Shown piece after piece: positions 32,230-41,682 of a DNA stretch of 42,258 bases. The translations under genes were made by a program, and so were the position numbers. Where the stretch lies: NCBI GenBank assembly GCA_007279945.1, contig QYPG01000006.1, positions 1 to 42,258 of the forward strand, given 5' to 3'. Under the pieces are notes generated by a model that did no database searches, was not told where the DNA came from, and was given only the letters and a program-made list of their open reading frames with translations. The stretch is from Streptomycetaceae bacterium. Lineage in GTDB: Bacteria > Actinomycetota > Actinomycetes > Nanopelagicales > Nanopelagicaceae. The first letter of the stretch is position 1; every line of letters starts with the position of its first letter.

Positions 32230-32280
32230 GTGCCTTAAATCTTTGTATTACTAGGACAAAACATATTAAGTTGTAGTTCG

Positions 32281-32352
32281 CTGGGGTACCAGGACTCGAA
32301 CCTAGACTTACTGAACCAGAATCAGCAGGGCTGCCAATTACCCCATACCCCA
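32281..32352 (-). tRNA. tRNA-Gln (CTG anticodon)
   Basis: The minus-strand sequence folds as a 72-base tRNA: acceptor TGGGGTA pairs with TACCCCA, anticodon stem GCTGA/TCAGT holds loop TTCTGGT with anticodon CTG, and the T-arm is CTAGGTTCGAGTCCTGG. The discriminator is G and CCA is not encoded. It reads CAG codons. It sits 44 bases after gltX; in most Actinobacteria GltX also glutamylates tRNA-Gln before amidation. Confidence 0.95.
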
Positions 32353-32396
32353 AGTTTTTTATACTTGTACTGCAGTGGCAAAGAATACCAGCGCAA

Positions 32397-33854
32397 TCAG
32401 AGTGCTAACGCCGCCGAAATTCGGCTCAAAGAGGCCTCTTTACCGAGTAATTCCATGGATTCAAAGAGTGGTGGAGAGATCGTACTTCCGGTGGTTGCAA
32501 TACGGACGGCGCCAAAAGCGATACGAGGCTTTAATCCCATATCTTCAATGAGCGATGAACGCAGTGCAGCTTCGATTGTCTCATGTGTCCAATCAACAAG
32601 TGGCTCTAACTCTTTCAGGGATCGCTTCAATACATCTTTAGCAGCTGAATCTGTCACTTTAGCCAGGCTGTCGGCTTCAATCACAAAATCCTTAACAAAG
32701 AGGAATTTCAGCATTGCGGGGACTTCGCTAAACATAACAATTCGCTCTTGAATGATTGGTAATGCTCGCTTCACTAGGTCGATCTCTTCGGCAGTACCTG
32801 TAATGACTTTAGCTTTAATCAAAAATGGAAGCGTCCACTTTAGGAACTCATCAATGGTAAGCGCGCGAATCTTGTCACCATTAATAGCTTCCAACTTTTT
32901 CATGTCAAAGCGCGCAGGTGAACTATTAACTTTCTCAACTGTGAAAAGCTCACACAGCTCTTTCATCGTAACATTTTCACGGTCATCCCCTGGCGACCAA
33001 CCTAACAAAGCTAAGTAGTTACAAATCGCTTCAGGCAAAAATCCTTTTTCGCGATACCAGGCAATCGATACTTCGCCGTTGCGCTTAGATAGTTTGGCAT
33101 TGTCTGCGCCCATAACAAAAGGTAAGTGGGCAAAGACTGGGTAATCTTCAATTGCAACACCCATTGCTTGGTACACACGAATCTGTCGTGGAGTAGATGA
33201 GAGTAGGTCTTCTCCACGCAAAACGTGGGTAACTTTCATTAAAATATCGTCAACGGCAACGGCCAAGGTATAGAGCGGTGAACCATCGGCGCGAGCCAAA
33301 ACAAAGTCGGGCACGAACTTATGATCAAAGGCCATCTCTCCACGAATTAAGTCGGTAAAGGTTGTACCTCCCTCGGGCATGCGCATACGTACAACTCCAG
33401 CACGGCCCTCTGACTTAAATGCCGACACCTGATCAGAGCTTAATTCGCGGCAGTGGCCGTTGTATCCAGGCGCAACATTGGCAGCCCGCTGTGCTTCACG
33501 CACGGCTTCAAGCTCTTCAGGTGAGCAGTAACAGAAATAAGCATCTTTTTGTTCGATGAACTTTGCGGCCCAATGCGCATAAATTTCTAAACGCTTAGAT
33601 TGTAAATACGGGCCATTTTCTCCACCTACTTCTGGACCCTCATCCCAATCCAGACCCAACCATTTCAAAGTATCGATCGCTGCGTTGATGTATTCATCGG
33701 TTACGCGCGTTGTGTCGGTATCTTCAATTCTAAATAAAAATGTTCCCCCCGTGTGGCGGGCATATGCCCAATCAAATAGGGCCGTGCGAATATTGCCAAC
33801 GTGAAGATCACCAGTTGGAGATGGCGCAAAACGGACCTTTACTTTTTTACTCAA
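32397..33854 (-). CDS. gltX: Glutamyl-tRNA synthetase
   Basis: The 485-residue class I synthetase has RFAPSPTGDLHVGN (HIGH-type motif) near residues 8-21, RIEDTD soon after and KLSKRNG (KMSKS motif) in the middle, with a C-terminal anticodon-binding region from about 330. Length is normal. It charges tRNA-Glu, and probably tRNA-Gln by mischarging, as in most Actinobacteria. It overlaps the upstream FAH-family gene by 4 bases and is followed by tRNA-Gln and tRNA-Glu on the same strand. Confidence 0.97.
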   Translation of the reverse strand: MSKKVKVRFAPSPTGDLHVGNIRTALFDWAYARHTGGTFLFRIEDTDTTRVTDEYINAAIDTLKWLGLDWDEGPEVGGENGPYLQSKRLEIYAHWAAKFIEQKDAYFCYCSPEELEAVREAQRAANVAPGYNGHCRELSSDQVSAFKSEGRAGVVRMRMPEGGTTFTDLIRGEMAFDHKFVPDFVLARADGSPLYTLAVAVDDILMKVTHVLRGEDLLSSTPRQIRVYQAMGVAIEDYPVFAHLPFVMGADNAKLSKRNGEVSIAWYREKGFLPEAICNYLALLGWSPGDDRENVTMKELCELFTVEKVNSSPARFDMKKLEAINGDKIRALTIDEFLKWTLPFLIKAKVITGTAEEIDLVKRALPIIQERIVMFSEVPAMLKFLFVKDFVIEADSLAKVTDSAAKDVLKRSLKELEPLVDWTHETIEAALRSSLIEDMGLKPRIAFGAVRIATTGSTISPPLFESMELLGKEASLSRISAALAL

Positions 33855-34636
33855 TTCCTACTCACCTTATTAGTTAATTCTCCCAGACCCTCAATTGCCA
33901 TTGTTGCCGTCCCACCAGCGACCATTGGGCCAATACCTGCAGGTGTGCCGGTCAGAATAATATCTCCAGGTAAAAGCGTCATAACTCTAGAAACAAAGTT
34001 AATGATCTCTGGAACTTTAAAAATCATGTCGCTTAATTGTGCTGATTGTTTCATTTCACTGTTAACTGTTGCCGTAATTTTCTGTGTACCGGGGATGAAA
34101 TCAGTCTCAATCCAGGGACCGATCGGGCAGAAAGTATCAAAGCTTTTTCCGCGCGTCCACTGTCCATCTTTCTTTTGTAAATCTCTTGCGGTGACATCGT
34201 TAGCGATTGTGTAACCAAAGATCACATCACTGACCCGTTCAATCGGAACATCTTTACACAAACGACCAATCACAATTGCTAATTCAGATTCATGGTCTAT
34301 CCGTTCAGACATTTCGGGCCAAACGATAGTGTCATTGGGTCCGATAACCGATGTATTTGGCTTTAAAAAGATGATGGGCTCTTCAGGCACAACCCCTCCC
34401 ATTTCAGCTGCATGGTCGGCATAGTTCTTACCGATGCAGACAACTTTGGAACGAGGAATGACGGGTGCAAGCAGGCGCACCTTACTTAATTCAATTGAGG
34501 CAGCGGTTTTAGTGATGCCAGAATAAATTGGATCTCCCGTGATAATCGAAATCGTTGAGTCATCCTCTAAAACTCCAAAGAGAGGATCGCTCCCTAAACC
34601 TGAATCCGGACCAGGAGAAAATCGGACTATGCGCAT
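33851..34636 (-). CDS. Fumarylacetoacetate hydrolase (FAH) family protein
   Basis: The 261-residue protein shows the FAH-family C-terminal domain with VVCIGKNYADHAAEMGG, the metal-binding acids in PIIFLKPNTS and DHESELAIVIG, and ILTGTPAGIGPM near the end. Such enzymes hydrolyse or decarboxylate small diketo acids; the substrate is unknown. The FAH-gltX pairing is a common actinobacterial arrangement. TAGAAT 6 bases before the ATG, lying in the short gap after corC, suggests a separate leaderless promoter. Confidence 0.88.
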   Translation of the reverse strand: MRIVRFSPGPDSGLGSDPLFGVLEDDSTISIITGDPIYSGITKTAASIELSKVRLLAPVIPRSKVVCIGKNYADHAAEMGGVVPEEPIIFLKPNTSVIGPNDTIVWPEMSERIDHESELAIVIGRLCKDVPIERVSDVIFGYTIANDVTARDLQKKDGQWTRGKSFDTFCPIGPWIETDFIPGTQKITATVNSEMKQSAQLSDMIFKVPEIINFVSRVMTLLPGDIILTGTPAGIGPMVAGGTATMAIEGLGELTNKVSRN

Positions 34637-34642
34637 TGAGTG

Positions 34643-34648
34643 ATTCTA
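34643..34648 (-). promoter_or_regulatory. -10 element of the FAH-gltX operon
   Basis: Minus-strand TAGAAT lies 6 bases before the FAH-family ATG, with TTGAAG about 15 bases further upstream as a weak -35. No ribosome site is visible, consistent with a leaderless mRNA carrying FAH and gltX. Confidence 0.42.
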
Positions 34649-34652
34649 TCGC

Positions 34653-35930
34653 TTACTCGTGGTCTTCAATCTCATCCTCTAAACGCTCAATCAAAACACT
34701 ACTTATTCGGCGACGGCGTCCCAGTGGGCGTTCAGATGTTATCGACCAACCTTCTAATGAGATTGTGCTTCCAGCAATAGGTACTCGGCCTAACTTTTGA
34801 GCCATTAGTCCGCCAATCGTGTCAACATTCTCAAAATCAGATTCGTTGATTTCAATCTTTAACTCATCGGCTAAATCTTCAATATGAAGCGTTGCATTAG
34901 CTCGGGCTTTATCGGCCGATAGCCAGGTGAAATTATCTTCACCATCATCGAACTCATCTTCGATTTCTCCAACGATTTCTTCAATAATATCTTCAATAGT
35001 AATAATTCCGGCTGTACCACCGTATTCATCAACGACCACCGCTAAATGGATTTGATTACGCTGCATCTCTTTCAATAGTTCATCGGCCATTTTTATCTCT
35101 GGAACAAAAGTTGCAGGACGCATATGTTGTTCAATATTTTCAGCCTGTTCGGCCTCATGGTGATCTAGAGCACGCTTGGCTAAATCCTTCACATAAACAA
35201 TTCCTATGATGTTGTCGGGACCAGTACCAACAACAGGAATTCTAGAAAAACCTGAGCGCAGTGCAAGGGACAGACCTTGGCGCAACGTCTTGTCTTTTTC
35301 AATCCAAACCATGTCAGTGCGAGGAACCATGAGTTCACGCACTAACGTGTCGCCTAATTCAAATACAGAGTGAATCATCTCGTGTTCATCGGATTCGACT
35401 AGACCGCGCTCATGAGCTTGGTCTACTAAATCTCGAAGCTCAGCCTCTGATGTAAATGGCCCGGATCTAAAGCCTTTCCCGGGAGTAATTGCATTACCAA
35501 CTGTGATCAAAAGTTTCGTGACTGGTCCTAATAGAAAAGCTAAACCGTAGGCAACGATGATTCCATAGCGGGCATATTTGTGAGGCTGCTGTTTGCCTAG
35601 CGTGCGTGGGCCAACGCCAACTACAACGTAAGAGAGCACCACCATAATTGCCACAGTCAAAGCCATAGCCTGGGCCGATGGATAGTTACGAAGCAAAATC
35701 GATGCAAGCAGAACAGTTGCGGTTAACTCGCAGAGCTTTCGTACTAGCAAAATAACGTTGAGATAGCGTGCAGGTTGAGCGCTATATTTACGGAGTAAGG
35801 CTCCCCCGCGCTTACCTTCAAGCTCTTCAACCACAATACGTGAGATAGATGTCAGCGCAGATTCGCTGGCGGCAAGAAAGCCAGCCAATGCTAAGAGTGC
35901 AATGATGCTGGCAATTGCTATCGGACTCAT
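34653..35930 (-). CDS. CNNM/CorC-type membrane protein with CBS domains
   Basis: The 425-residue protein has an N-terminal DUF21 membrane domain (about 1-180, 3-4 helices), a CBS pair (about 195-315; [15 protein letters not shown] and [20 protein letters not shown]) and a C-terminal CorC_HlyC domain (about 335-415). Such proteins are linked to magnesium and cobalt export; the 'hemolysin' label is historical. It overlaps ybeY by 4 bases, the standard actinobacterial order. Cobalt handling would be relevant to a B12-using organism, but that is speculation. Confidence 0.93.
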   Translation of the reverse strand: MSPIAIASIIALLALAGFLAASESALTSISRIVVEELEGKRGGALLRKYSAQPARYLNVILLVRKLCELTATVLLASILLRNYPSAQAMALTVAIMVVLSYVVVGVGPRTLGKQQPHKYARYGIIVAYGLAFLLGPVTKLLITVGNAITPGKGFRSGPFTSEAELRDLVDQAHERGLVESDEHEMIHSVFELGDTLVRELMVPRTDMVWIEKDKTLRQGLSLALRSGFSRIPVVGTGPDNIIGIVYVKDLAKRALDHHEAEQAENIEQHMRPATFVPEIKMADELLKEMQRNQIHLAVVVDEYGGTAGIITIEDIIEEIVGEIEDEFDDGEDNFTWLSADKARANATLHIEDLADELKIEINESDFENVDTIGGLMAQKLGRVPIAGSTISLEGWSITSERPLGRRRRISSVLIERLEDEIEDHE

Positions 35931-36364
35931 TGTGTTTTCTTCCAGTTCTTTACTATCTCTTCTTGAAGTGCAAACATCACACGTTCTTCCTCTGGTTCGG
36001 CATGGTCGTGTCCAATAATGTGCAGTAATCCATGCGTCGCTAAAATATAAATCTCATGTTCGCTCGAATGTCCCGCAGTTTTTGCTTGGGCGGCGGCAAA
36101 AGTGGGACTAATAACAATGTCTCCCAAGGTAACAATCTCACCCTCAAACTCAGGCATATCCATTGGAAAAGAAAGCACGTCTGTGCTTCCGGGTTCATCC
36201 ATCCATTTAATGTGAAGCTCAGTCATTGCATCGTCCTCGATAAAACCGATTGCAAGATCACACTCAGGGTTCAACTTCAAGGTTTTCATAGCAAACTGCA
36301 TAAGAGATGTTATTTCTGCGCTTGGAACTAGCTGCCCAGAAGTATTTGTAACTTCAATGGTCAT
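35927..36364 (-). CDS. ybeY: Endoribonuclease YbeY (rRNA maturation factor)
   Basis: The 145-residue metalloprotein has the YbeY zinc site HGLLHIIGHDH with His111, His115 and His121, and STDVLSFPMD upstream of it. It works in 16S rRNA 3'-end processing and ribosome quality control. It lies directly between phoH and the CorC-type gene, with no gap to phoH and a 4-base overlap downstream, in the conserved bacterial phoH-ybeY order. Confidence 0.96.
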   Translation of the reverse strand: MTIEVTNTSGQLVPSAEITSLMQFAMKTLKLNPECDLAIGFIEDDAMTELHIKWMDEPGSTDVLSFPMDMPEFEGEIVTLGDIVISPTFAAAQAKTAGHSSEHEIYILATHGLLHIIGHDHAEPEEERVMFALQEEIVKNWKKTQ

Positions 36365-37378
36365 TTACTGTCGAATCGGACGCAGAGATTGGCGATGTTC
36401 ATCAAAGCGGTCGTAGGCCTTCACAATGTCACCAATTAATCGATGGCGGACAACATCTTCAGAAGTGAGCTCTAAGAAAGCAATGTCGTCAATGTCTTTC
36501 AAAATATCGCGCACAACACGTAAACCTGAGTGTTGGCCATTGGGTAGATCTATCTGGGTAACATCACCAGTGACCACCATTTTTGATCCAAAACCTAGAC
36601 GGGTTAAAAACATTTTCATCTGTTCTGGAGTCGTATTTTGTGCCTCGTCGAGAATAATAAAAGCATCGTTTAATGTTCGCCCACGCATATATGCAAGGGG
36701 TGCAACTTCAATAACTCCAGACTGCATTAAACGCGGGACTGTATCGATATCGATCATGTCGTGAAGTGCATCAAATAATGGGCGCAAGTATGGATCGATC
36801 TTTTCACTCAAAGTACCAGGTAAGAAACCTAGGTGCTCCCCAGCCTCCACTGCTGGGCGTGTCAATATAATTCGATTCACTTGCTTGCTCTGCAAAGCTG
36901 CTACGGCCTTCGCCATTGCCAAATAAGTCTTTCCTGTACCAGCAGGACCAATTCCAAAGGTGATTGTGTGATCTTCAATTGCATCCACATATCTCTTTTG
37001 ATTTGCAGTCTTTGGGCGAATCGTTCGGCCGCGATTACTGACAATATTGAGCGATAAAACCTCAGCTGGGTGATCAATGGGTTTAGTCTCTAACATCGCA
37101 ATAGATCGTTTTACTGTTTCCACGTTAAGAGTATTTCCAGATCGAATCACAACCATTAACTCGGCAAATAAATTTTCAAGGCTTTGGCAATCCGCATGTG
37201 GCCCGCGCAAAGTGATTTCATTTCCGCGAACGGTGATATTGACTGAAGGAAATGCCGCTTCAACTGCACGTAAGTTGTCATCATGTGGACCGATGAGTGC
37301 AACCATGGGTATGGCAATAGGTACCGTTAATAGTGTGCGCTCCATTGAGGATAAATCTATCTTTAACCGGGTGGCCAT
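36365..37378 (-). CDS. phoH: PhoH-like ATPase
   Basis: The 337-residue protein has an N-terminal extension and a P-loop domain with Walker A GPAGTGKT at about 144-151, FIILDEAQN (Walker B) and GDVTQIDLP. It is the PhoH/YbeZ partner of YbeY, thought to act in RNA metabolism. Its first 16 bases overlap the end of the HIT gene. Length and position match the actinobacterial phoH-ybeY-corC segment. Confidence 0.95.
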   Translation of the reverse strand: MATRLKIDLSSMERTLLTVPIAIPMVALIGPHDDNLRAVEAAFPSVNITVRGNEITLRGPHADCQSLENLFAELMVVIRSGNTLNVETVKRSIAMLETKPIDHPAEVLSLNIVSNRGRTIRPKTANQKRYVDAIEDHTITFGIGPAGTGKTYLAMAKAVAALQSKQVNRIILTRPAVEAGEHLGFLPGTLSEKIDPYLRPLFDALHDMIDIDTVPRLMQSGVIEVAPLAYMRGRTLNDAFIILDEAQNTTPEQMKMFLTRLGFGSKMVVTGDVTQIDLPNGQHSGLRVVRDILKDIDDIAFLELTSEDVVRHRLIGDIVKAYDRFDEHRQSLRPIRQ

Positions 37379-37710
37379 GCCAGCGAACGGCCGCCAATGA
37401 GGTGAAGATGAACGTGAAAAACGCTCTGCCCAGCTTCAGCGCCGGTGTTAAAGACGGTTCGGTAGCCAGTAATGCCTCGCGAGGCGGCGATGTCACTGGC
37501 AACACTAAAGAGCTCGGCTAAAACCTCTGGCGATTGTGCGGCAAGTTCGGCGGCATTGGCGCAGTGGCGAATTGGCACAAGCAAAACATGAGTGGGGGCT
37601 TGCGGATCAATATCGTTAAATGCGAGAACGGTCTGGGTTCTAGCCACAATATCTGCAGGAATATCTCCAGTAACTATTCTGCAAAACAAACAGTTGGCAT
37701 CCTGACTCAC
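37363..37710 (-). CDS. HIT-family nucleotide-binding hydrolase
   Basis: From GTG 37710 the protein has 115 residues: CLFCRIVTGDIPA near the start and the HIT triad HVHLHL (His99, His101, His103) near the end. Members hydrolyse AMP-linked substrates such as adenosine phosphoramidates. The frame is open to an ATG at 37767, but that would overlap rsmE by over 50 bases. GTG, 4 bases after the rsmE stop, gives the usual HIT length and is preferred. Confidence 0.92.
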   Translation of the reverse strand: MSQDANCLFCRIVTGDIPADIVARTQTVLAFNDIDPQAPTHVLLVPIRHCANAAELAAQSPEVLAELFSVASDIAASRGITGYRTVFNTGAEAGQSVFHVHLHLIGGRSLAWPPG

Positions 37711-37714
37711 GTAA

Positions 37715-38425
37715 TCACCATACCTTGAGCAGCGCTGAAACTGCCGCGACTGCCGCGATTCCAGCATGTGCCGAACGCAGGATTGGTCGCCCCATTAAGG
37801 CGACTTTAGCGCCAGCTGCTTTGAACTCCTCAATCTCCGTTGGAGTAATTCCACCTTCTGGGCCAATAATAATGAGTAGATGCGCAACGTTATGTGATGA
37901 GACACAATCGCTGAGTTTCATCTCTGTACTTTCATGAAAAACAATTGCAAGATCGCTCACAGCAATAGCTTCACAAATCTGTGATGTGGTTGCGATATCG
38001 GTGACTTCAGGAATTCGTAAACGGCGTGATTGTTTACTGGCTTCACGAGCGGTAACAGAGAACTTTTCTGAGGCCTTCCCAATACTGCGTGCAGCTGCCC
38101 AAGGGACAATTCGATCCACGCCAGCTTCGGTTAATAGCTCTATGGCCTCTTTAGCCCGATCACTTTTAGGTAAAGCTTGCACTACTGTGATTGTGGTTGG
38201 TAACGCCTCTTGAAAACCGCTCGCAATAACTTCTACTTCTAGTGACTTCTTCTTTACTGCAAAGGCTTTTACTTGGCTCCAAGCACCAGTTCCATCGGCC
38301 AGCATAAATGTTTCTCCTGCAGCCATGCGCAAAACTCGAACGGCATGTTGAGCATCTTCATTATCGAATTCATATAAAGAACCGATTTGAGTTGGTAAAT
38401 TATCAACAAAAAATAATGTGAGCAT
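37715..38425 (-). CDS. rsmE: 16S rRNA m3U1498 methyltransferase
   Basis: The 236-residue SPOUT methyltransferase has an N-terminal PUA-like domain and the knotted C-terminal SAM site IIGPEGGITPTEIEEFKAAG and LRSAHAGIAA. It methylates 16S rRNA at U1498. It overlaps dnaJ by one base, and the HIT gene follows 4 bases later. The dnaJ-rsmE-HIT-phoH order is typical of Actinobacteria. Confidence 0.95.
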   Translation of the reverse strand: MLTLFFVDNLPTQIGSLYEFDNEDAQHAVRVLRMAAGETFMLADGTGAWSQVKAFAVKKKSLEVEVIASGFQEALPTTITVVQALPKSDRAKEAIELLTEAGVDRIVPWAAARSIGKASEKFSVTAREASKQSRRLRIPEVTDIATTSQICEAIAVSDLAIVFHESTEMKLSDCVSSHNVAHLLIIIGPEGGITPTEIEEFKAAGAKVALMGRPILRSAHAGIAAVAAVSALLKVW

Positions 38426-39528
38426 TACTTGGTAAACGCGCCTTTGATCTTAGAAAAGATGCTGCCATCCTGGCTCTTCACGTGCGCATCTCCCGATTTT
38501 TCTCCCCGTAAATCGGCAAATTTCTTCATTAACTCTTCTTCTTCACGGTTCAATTTTGTAGGTGTCTGTACTTCAACATGGACAACCAGATCACCACGGC
38601 CTCCATGGCGAAGCCGAGTCATTCCCTTGCCCTTAATTGCAATTGGTGTGCCACTCTGAGTGCCAGATTTCACTTGAACCTCAACTGGGCCATCGAGTGA
38701 TTCAACTGTGACGGTGGTTCCAATGGCTGCCGCTGACATTGATACCGAGAGCGACATATGTAAAGTGTCGTGCTCGCGGATCAGATAATCATGTTCAGAC
38801 TCCACTATTTCTACATATAAATCACCTGCTGGACCGCCACCATGACCTACTTCACCACGGCCTGATAATTGAATCCGATTACCGGTTTCAACACCTGCAG
38901 GAATTTTGACTGTGATACTTTGACGAGAACGAACACGGCCTTCGCCGGCACATTCACGGCAAGGGTTTTGAATAATGCTTCCGTAACCAGAGCATGGTGC
39001 ACATGGACGCGATGTCATTACTTGTCCAATAACCGAGCGAACAACTTGCTGTGTTTCACCACGGCCTTTACATACCTGGCAGATCACTGGTTCGCCGCCG
39101 TCAAAGCAACCTGTTCCGGTGCACTTAGGGCAAACAATTGCGCTTTCTACGCTGATCTCACGCTCTACTCCAAAGCAGGCTTCATGTAAATCAACGTGAA
39201 TGCGAATCAGCGAATCTTGCCCGGCGCGCATACGTGGTCGAGGCCCACGCGATCCGCCACCGCCGAAAAATGCATCCATGATGTCGCTAAAGCCGCCGCC
39301 AAAGTTAGCACCACCACCGAAACCGCTGCCACCCATGTCATAGTTCTGACGCTTCTTAGAATCACTCAACGTTTCATAGGCGGCAGTAATCTCTTTAAAC
39401 TTATCTTGAACCTCTGGATCGGGATTCACATCGGGATGAAGTTCGCGCGCTAACTTTCGATACGCACGCTTGATCTCATCGGCCGATGAATCACGAGAAA
39501 CACCTAGCGTTTGGTAATGATCAGCCAC
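38425..39528 (-). CDS. dnaJ: Chaperone DnaJ
   Basis: The 367-residue protein is a full type I DnaJ: J domain with HPD at 31-33, a Gly/Phe-rich linker, four zinc repeats (CPKCTGTGC, CQVCKGRGE, CAPCSGYGS, CRECAGEGR) and C-terminal substrate domains. It stimulates DnaK. It begins on the base after hrcA ends. Actinobacteria often carry a second dnaJ beside dnaK; this one is the hrcA-linked copy. Confidence 0.97.
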   Translation of the reverse strand: MADHYQTLGVSRDSSADEIKRAYRKLARELHPDVNPDPEVQDKFKEITAAYETLSDSKKRQNYDMGGSGFGGGANFGGGFSDIMDAFFGGGGSRGPRPRMRAGQDSLIRIHVDLHEACFGVEREISVESAIVCPKCTGTGCFDGGEPVICQVCKGRGETQQVVRSVIGQVMTSRPCAPCSGYGSIIQNPCRECAGEGRVRSRQSITVKIPAGVETGNRIQLSGRGEVGHGGGPAGDLYVEIVESEHDYLIREHDTLHMSLSVSMSAAAIGTTVTVESLDGPVEVQVKSGTQSGTPIAIKGKGMTRLRHGGRGDLVVHVEVQTPTKLNREEEELMKKFADLRGEKSGDAHVKSQDGSIFSKIKGAFTK

Positions 39529-40542
39529 TTATGCACCCTCATTAATAAAACGGCCAACATAACGAGCTACCGCAGAGACTGCTGCCATCGATCCCGCGTA
39601 ATCCATGCGGGTTGGCCCGATAATTCCAAGTGCCCCTAAAGCGTTTTCGTCGGTTCCATAACCGACAGCTACTAACGATGTTGTTCTCAAGTTTGCATCT
39701 TTTTGCTCATGGCCAATCCGCACTTTAACGGTCTGATTTGTATCTCCCAATAAACGAAGAAGGACTACTTGTTCTTCTAAGGCTTCAAGTACTGGGTGCA
39801 TGGTTGTAGAGAAATCCTCTTGAAAACGCGCCAGATTCGCAGTGCCAGCTAAAACAATCTTCTCTTCTGGTCGCTCCATAGCCATTTCAATGACTGCCGA
39901 CATAACGATTGCAACATCACGTCGTTCATGGACGCTATAACTCTCTAGAACTCCGCTAATCCGATCGGCAACTTCAGGAAGTCTGTGGCCCATCATCGCA
40001 TTATTTAAAGCTGTACGAAGTGTGTGCAAGAACTGTTCAGATACATCTTGAGTAAGTTCAATCACGCGTTGCTCGATTCGTCCGGCATCGGTAATTAAAA
40101 CCATCATCAGGCGCGATGGTGCTAGTGATACTAATTCGATATGCCGTACCCGTGATTTAACCATTGAAGGATATTGAACAACGGCGACCTGCTTAGTCAC
40201 ATCGGCTAATAAACGTACGGTACGCATAACAACATCGTCTAGGTCGAGTGCGCCCTCTAAAAAGGTTTCGATTGCACGTCGTTCAGCCGAAGACAAAGGT
40301 TTAACGGTTGCTAACTTATCGACGAAAACTCGATAACCCTGATCGGTTGGAATTCGTCCAGCACTTGTATGTGGCTGAGTAATCAAGCCCTCTTCTTCAA
40401 GAACTGCCATCTCATTGCGAATCGTTGCTGGTGAAATGCCCAGACCATGTCGGTCAGCGATTGATTTTGAGCCCACGGGCTCCTGCGTCGCGACGTATTC
40501 GTCGACAATTGCACGGAGGATTTCTAGGCGGCGCGATGACAT
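39529..40542 (-). CDS. hrcA: Heat-inducible transcription repressor HrcA
   Basis: The 337-residue protein has an N-terminal winged helix (RRLEILRAIVDEYVATQEPV, then GISPATIRNEMAVLEEEG) followed by the HrcA core. It represses chaperone genes through CIRCE elements. I find no CIRCE-like TTAGCACTC repeat near this gene or dnaJ, so its targets are probably elsewhere (groES/groEL). There is no ribosome site before the ATG; TATCCT 10 bases upstream could give a very short leader. It lies 16 bases from hemW. Confidence 0.94.
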   Translation of the reverse strand: MSSRRLEILRAIVDEYVATQEPVGSKSIADRHGLGISPATIRNEMAVLEEEGLITQPHTSAGRIPTDQGYRVFVDKLATVKPLSSAERRAIETFLEGALDLDDVVMRTVRLLADVTKQVAVVQYPSMVKSRVRHIELVSLAPSRLMMVLITDAGRIEQRVIELTQDVSEQFLHTLRTALNNAMMGHRLPEVADRISGVLESYSVHERRDVAIVMSAVIEMAMERPEEKIVLAGTANLARFQEDFSTTMHPVLEALEEQVVLLRLLGDTNQTVKVRIGHEQKDANLRTTSLVAVGYGTDENALGALGIIGPTRMDYAGSMAAVSAVARYVGRFINEGA

Positions 40543-40558
40543 GATGGTGGCAAGGATA

Positions 40559-41680
40559 CTAGATAGTTATTTCTCGGACGATTCGATCTGCAATTAAGCG
40601 CCCAGTTGGGGTCAAAACAACTCGACCGTTCAATAGCTCCAGATATGAATCGTCTTGATAGCCACCAAGAAGCTCCATCTGTTGAGTTGAAAATGTTGAA
40701 ATCTCTAGTCCTTCACGCATTCTTATGCCTAACATGATTCGCTCAACATCAATTTCTATCTGAGTAAGCGTTTCACTATCTGCAACTACCGATTCTCCCG
40801 AAAACAGGCGTTGTTTATAGGCCGTAGGGTGCTTAACATTCCAAAAACGCTTTCCATCTATATGTGAATGTGCTCCCGGTCCAAGACCCCACCACTCTTT
40901 ATTGCGCCAATATGCAATGTTATGAGCACACTCATGCTGGGGCTTTGACCAGTTAGATAGTTCGTACCAAGTAAATCCGTGTGCCTCACATAATTGATCG
41001 ACTAATAGATACATATCAGCCATCAGATCATCATTAGGCATTGTTAAGTCACCGCGCTTGATCTGGGCAGCTAACTTTGTTCCAGTCTCAACAATAAGCG
41101 CATAGGCACTGATGTGATCTATATCGAGCTCTAGCGCTTTTGTTACCGTATCGCACCAATCATCGATTGATTCTCCGGGAGTCCCATAAATTAAATCAAC
41201 ACTTATGCTTTTAAAACCTGCAGCTCGTGCCATATCAACTGACTTCTTAACATTCTCAGGGTTATGCGTACGGTCTAGGACGGCCAATACATGAGCTTTC
41301 GCAGACTGCATTCCAAAAGAGATTCGATTAAAACCAACCTCTATGTATCGCTTAAGTTTTTCAGCAGTTACTGAATCTGGATTGGCCTCTAAAGTGATTT
41401 CACATCCATCAGCCAAACCATTACGCTCCTTGATCGCTGCAATAACGCGACCTAAATCATCGGCTGGAAGCAGGGAAGGCGTTCCTCCCCCAAAGAATAT
41501 TGTTGGTACAAGACCAAGAGGCGCGGCATCGAGCTCTTTTAATACGGCATCGATGTAGTCATTACTGACTATCTCTAACGTTGCACCAACTTGAAGCTCT
41601 GAAGGCGTATACGTATTAAAATCACAGTAGCCACAGCGTTTGATGCAGTATGGAATATGCACATAGAACGAGAGCGACAT
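40559..41680 (-). CDS. hemW: HemW-type radical SAM heme chaperone
   Basis: The 373-residue protein has the radical SAM site CIKRCGYC (C12, C16, C19) at the very start, the GGGTPSLL motif and the HemW C-terminal domain. The family is often mislabelled coproporphyrinogen III oxidase HemN. The lepA-hemW-hrcA-dnaJ setting is the usual HemW context and points to a heme-trafficking role. It starts 2 bases after lepA ends. Confidence 0.93.
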   Translation of the reverse strand: MSLSFYVHIPYCIKRCGYCDFNTYTPSELQVGATLEIVSNDYIDAVLKELDAAPLGLVPTIFFGGGTPSLLPADDLGRVIAAIKERNGLADGCEITLEANPDSVTAEKLKRYIEVGFNRISFGMQSAKAHVLAVLDRTHNPENVKKSVDMARAAGFKSISVDLIYGTPGESIDDWCDTVTKALELDIDHISAYALIVETGTKLAAQIKRGDLTMPNDDLMADMYLLVDQLCEAHGFTWYELSNWSKPQHECAHNIAYWRNKEWWGLGPGAHSHIDGKRFWNVKHPTAYKQRLFSGESVVADSETLTQIEIDVERIMLGIRMREGLEISTFSTQQMELLGGYQDDSYLELLNGRVVLTPTGRLIADRIVREITI

Positions 41681-41682
41681 AG

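Noticed and set aside
39529..40600. CIRCE element near hrcA or dnaJ
   Set aside because: No TTAGCACTC-N9-GAGTGCTAA-like repeat is visible in the short spacers around these genes.
40559..41680. Oxygen-independent coproporphyrinogen III oxidase (HemN)
   Set aside because: The protein starts at the cluster motif as HemW does, and the lepA-hrcA-dnaJ setting is the HemW context.
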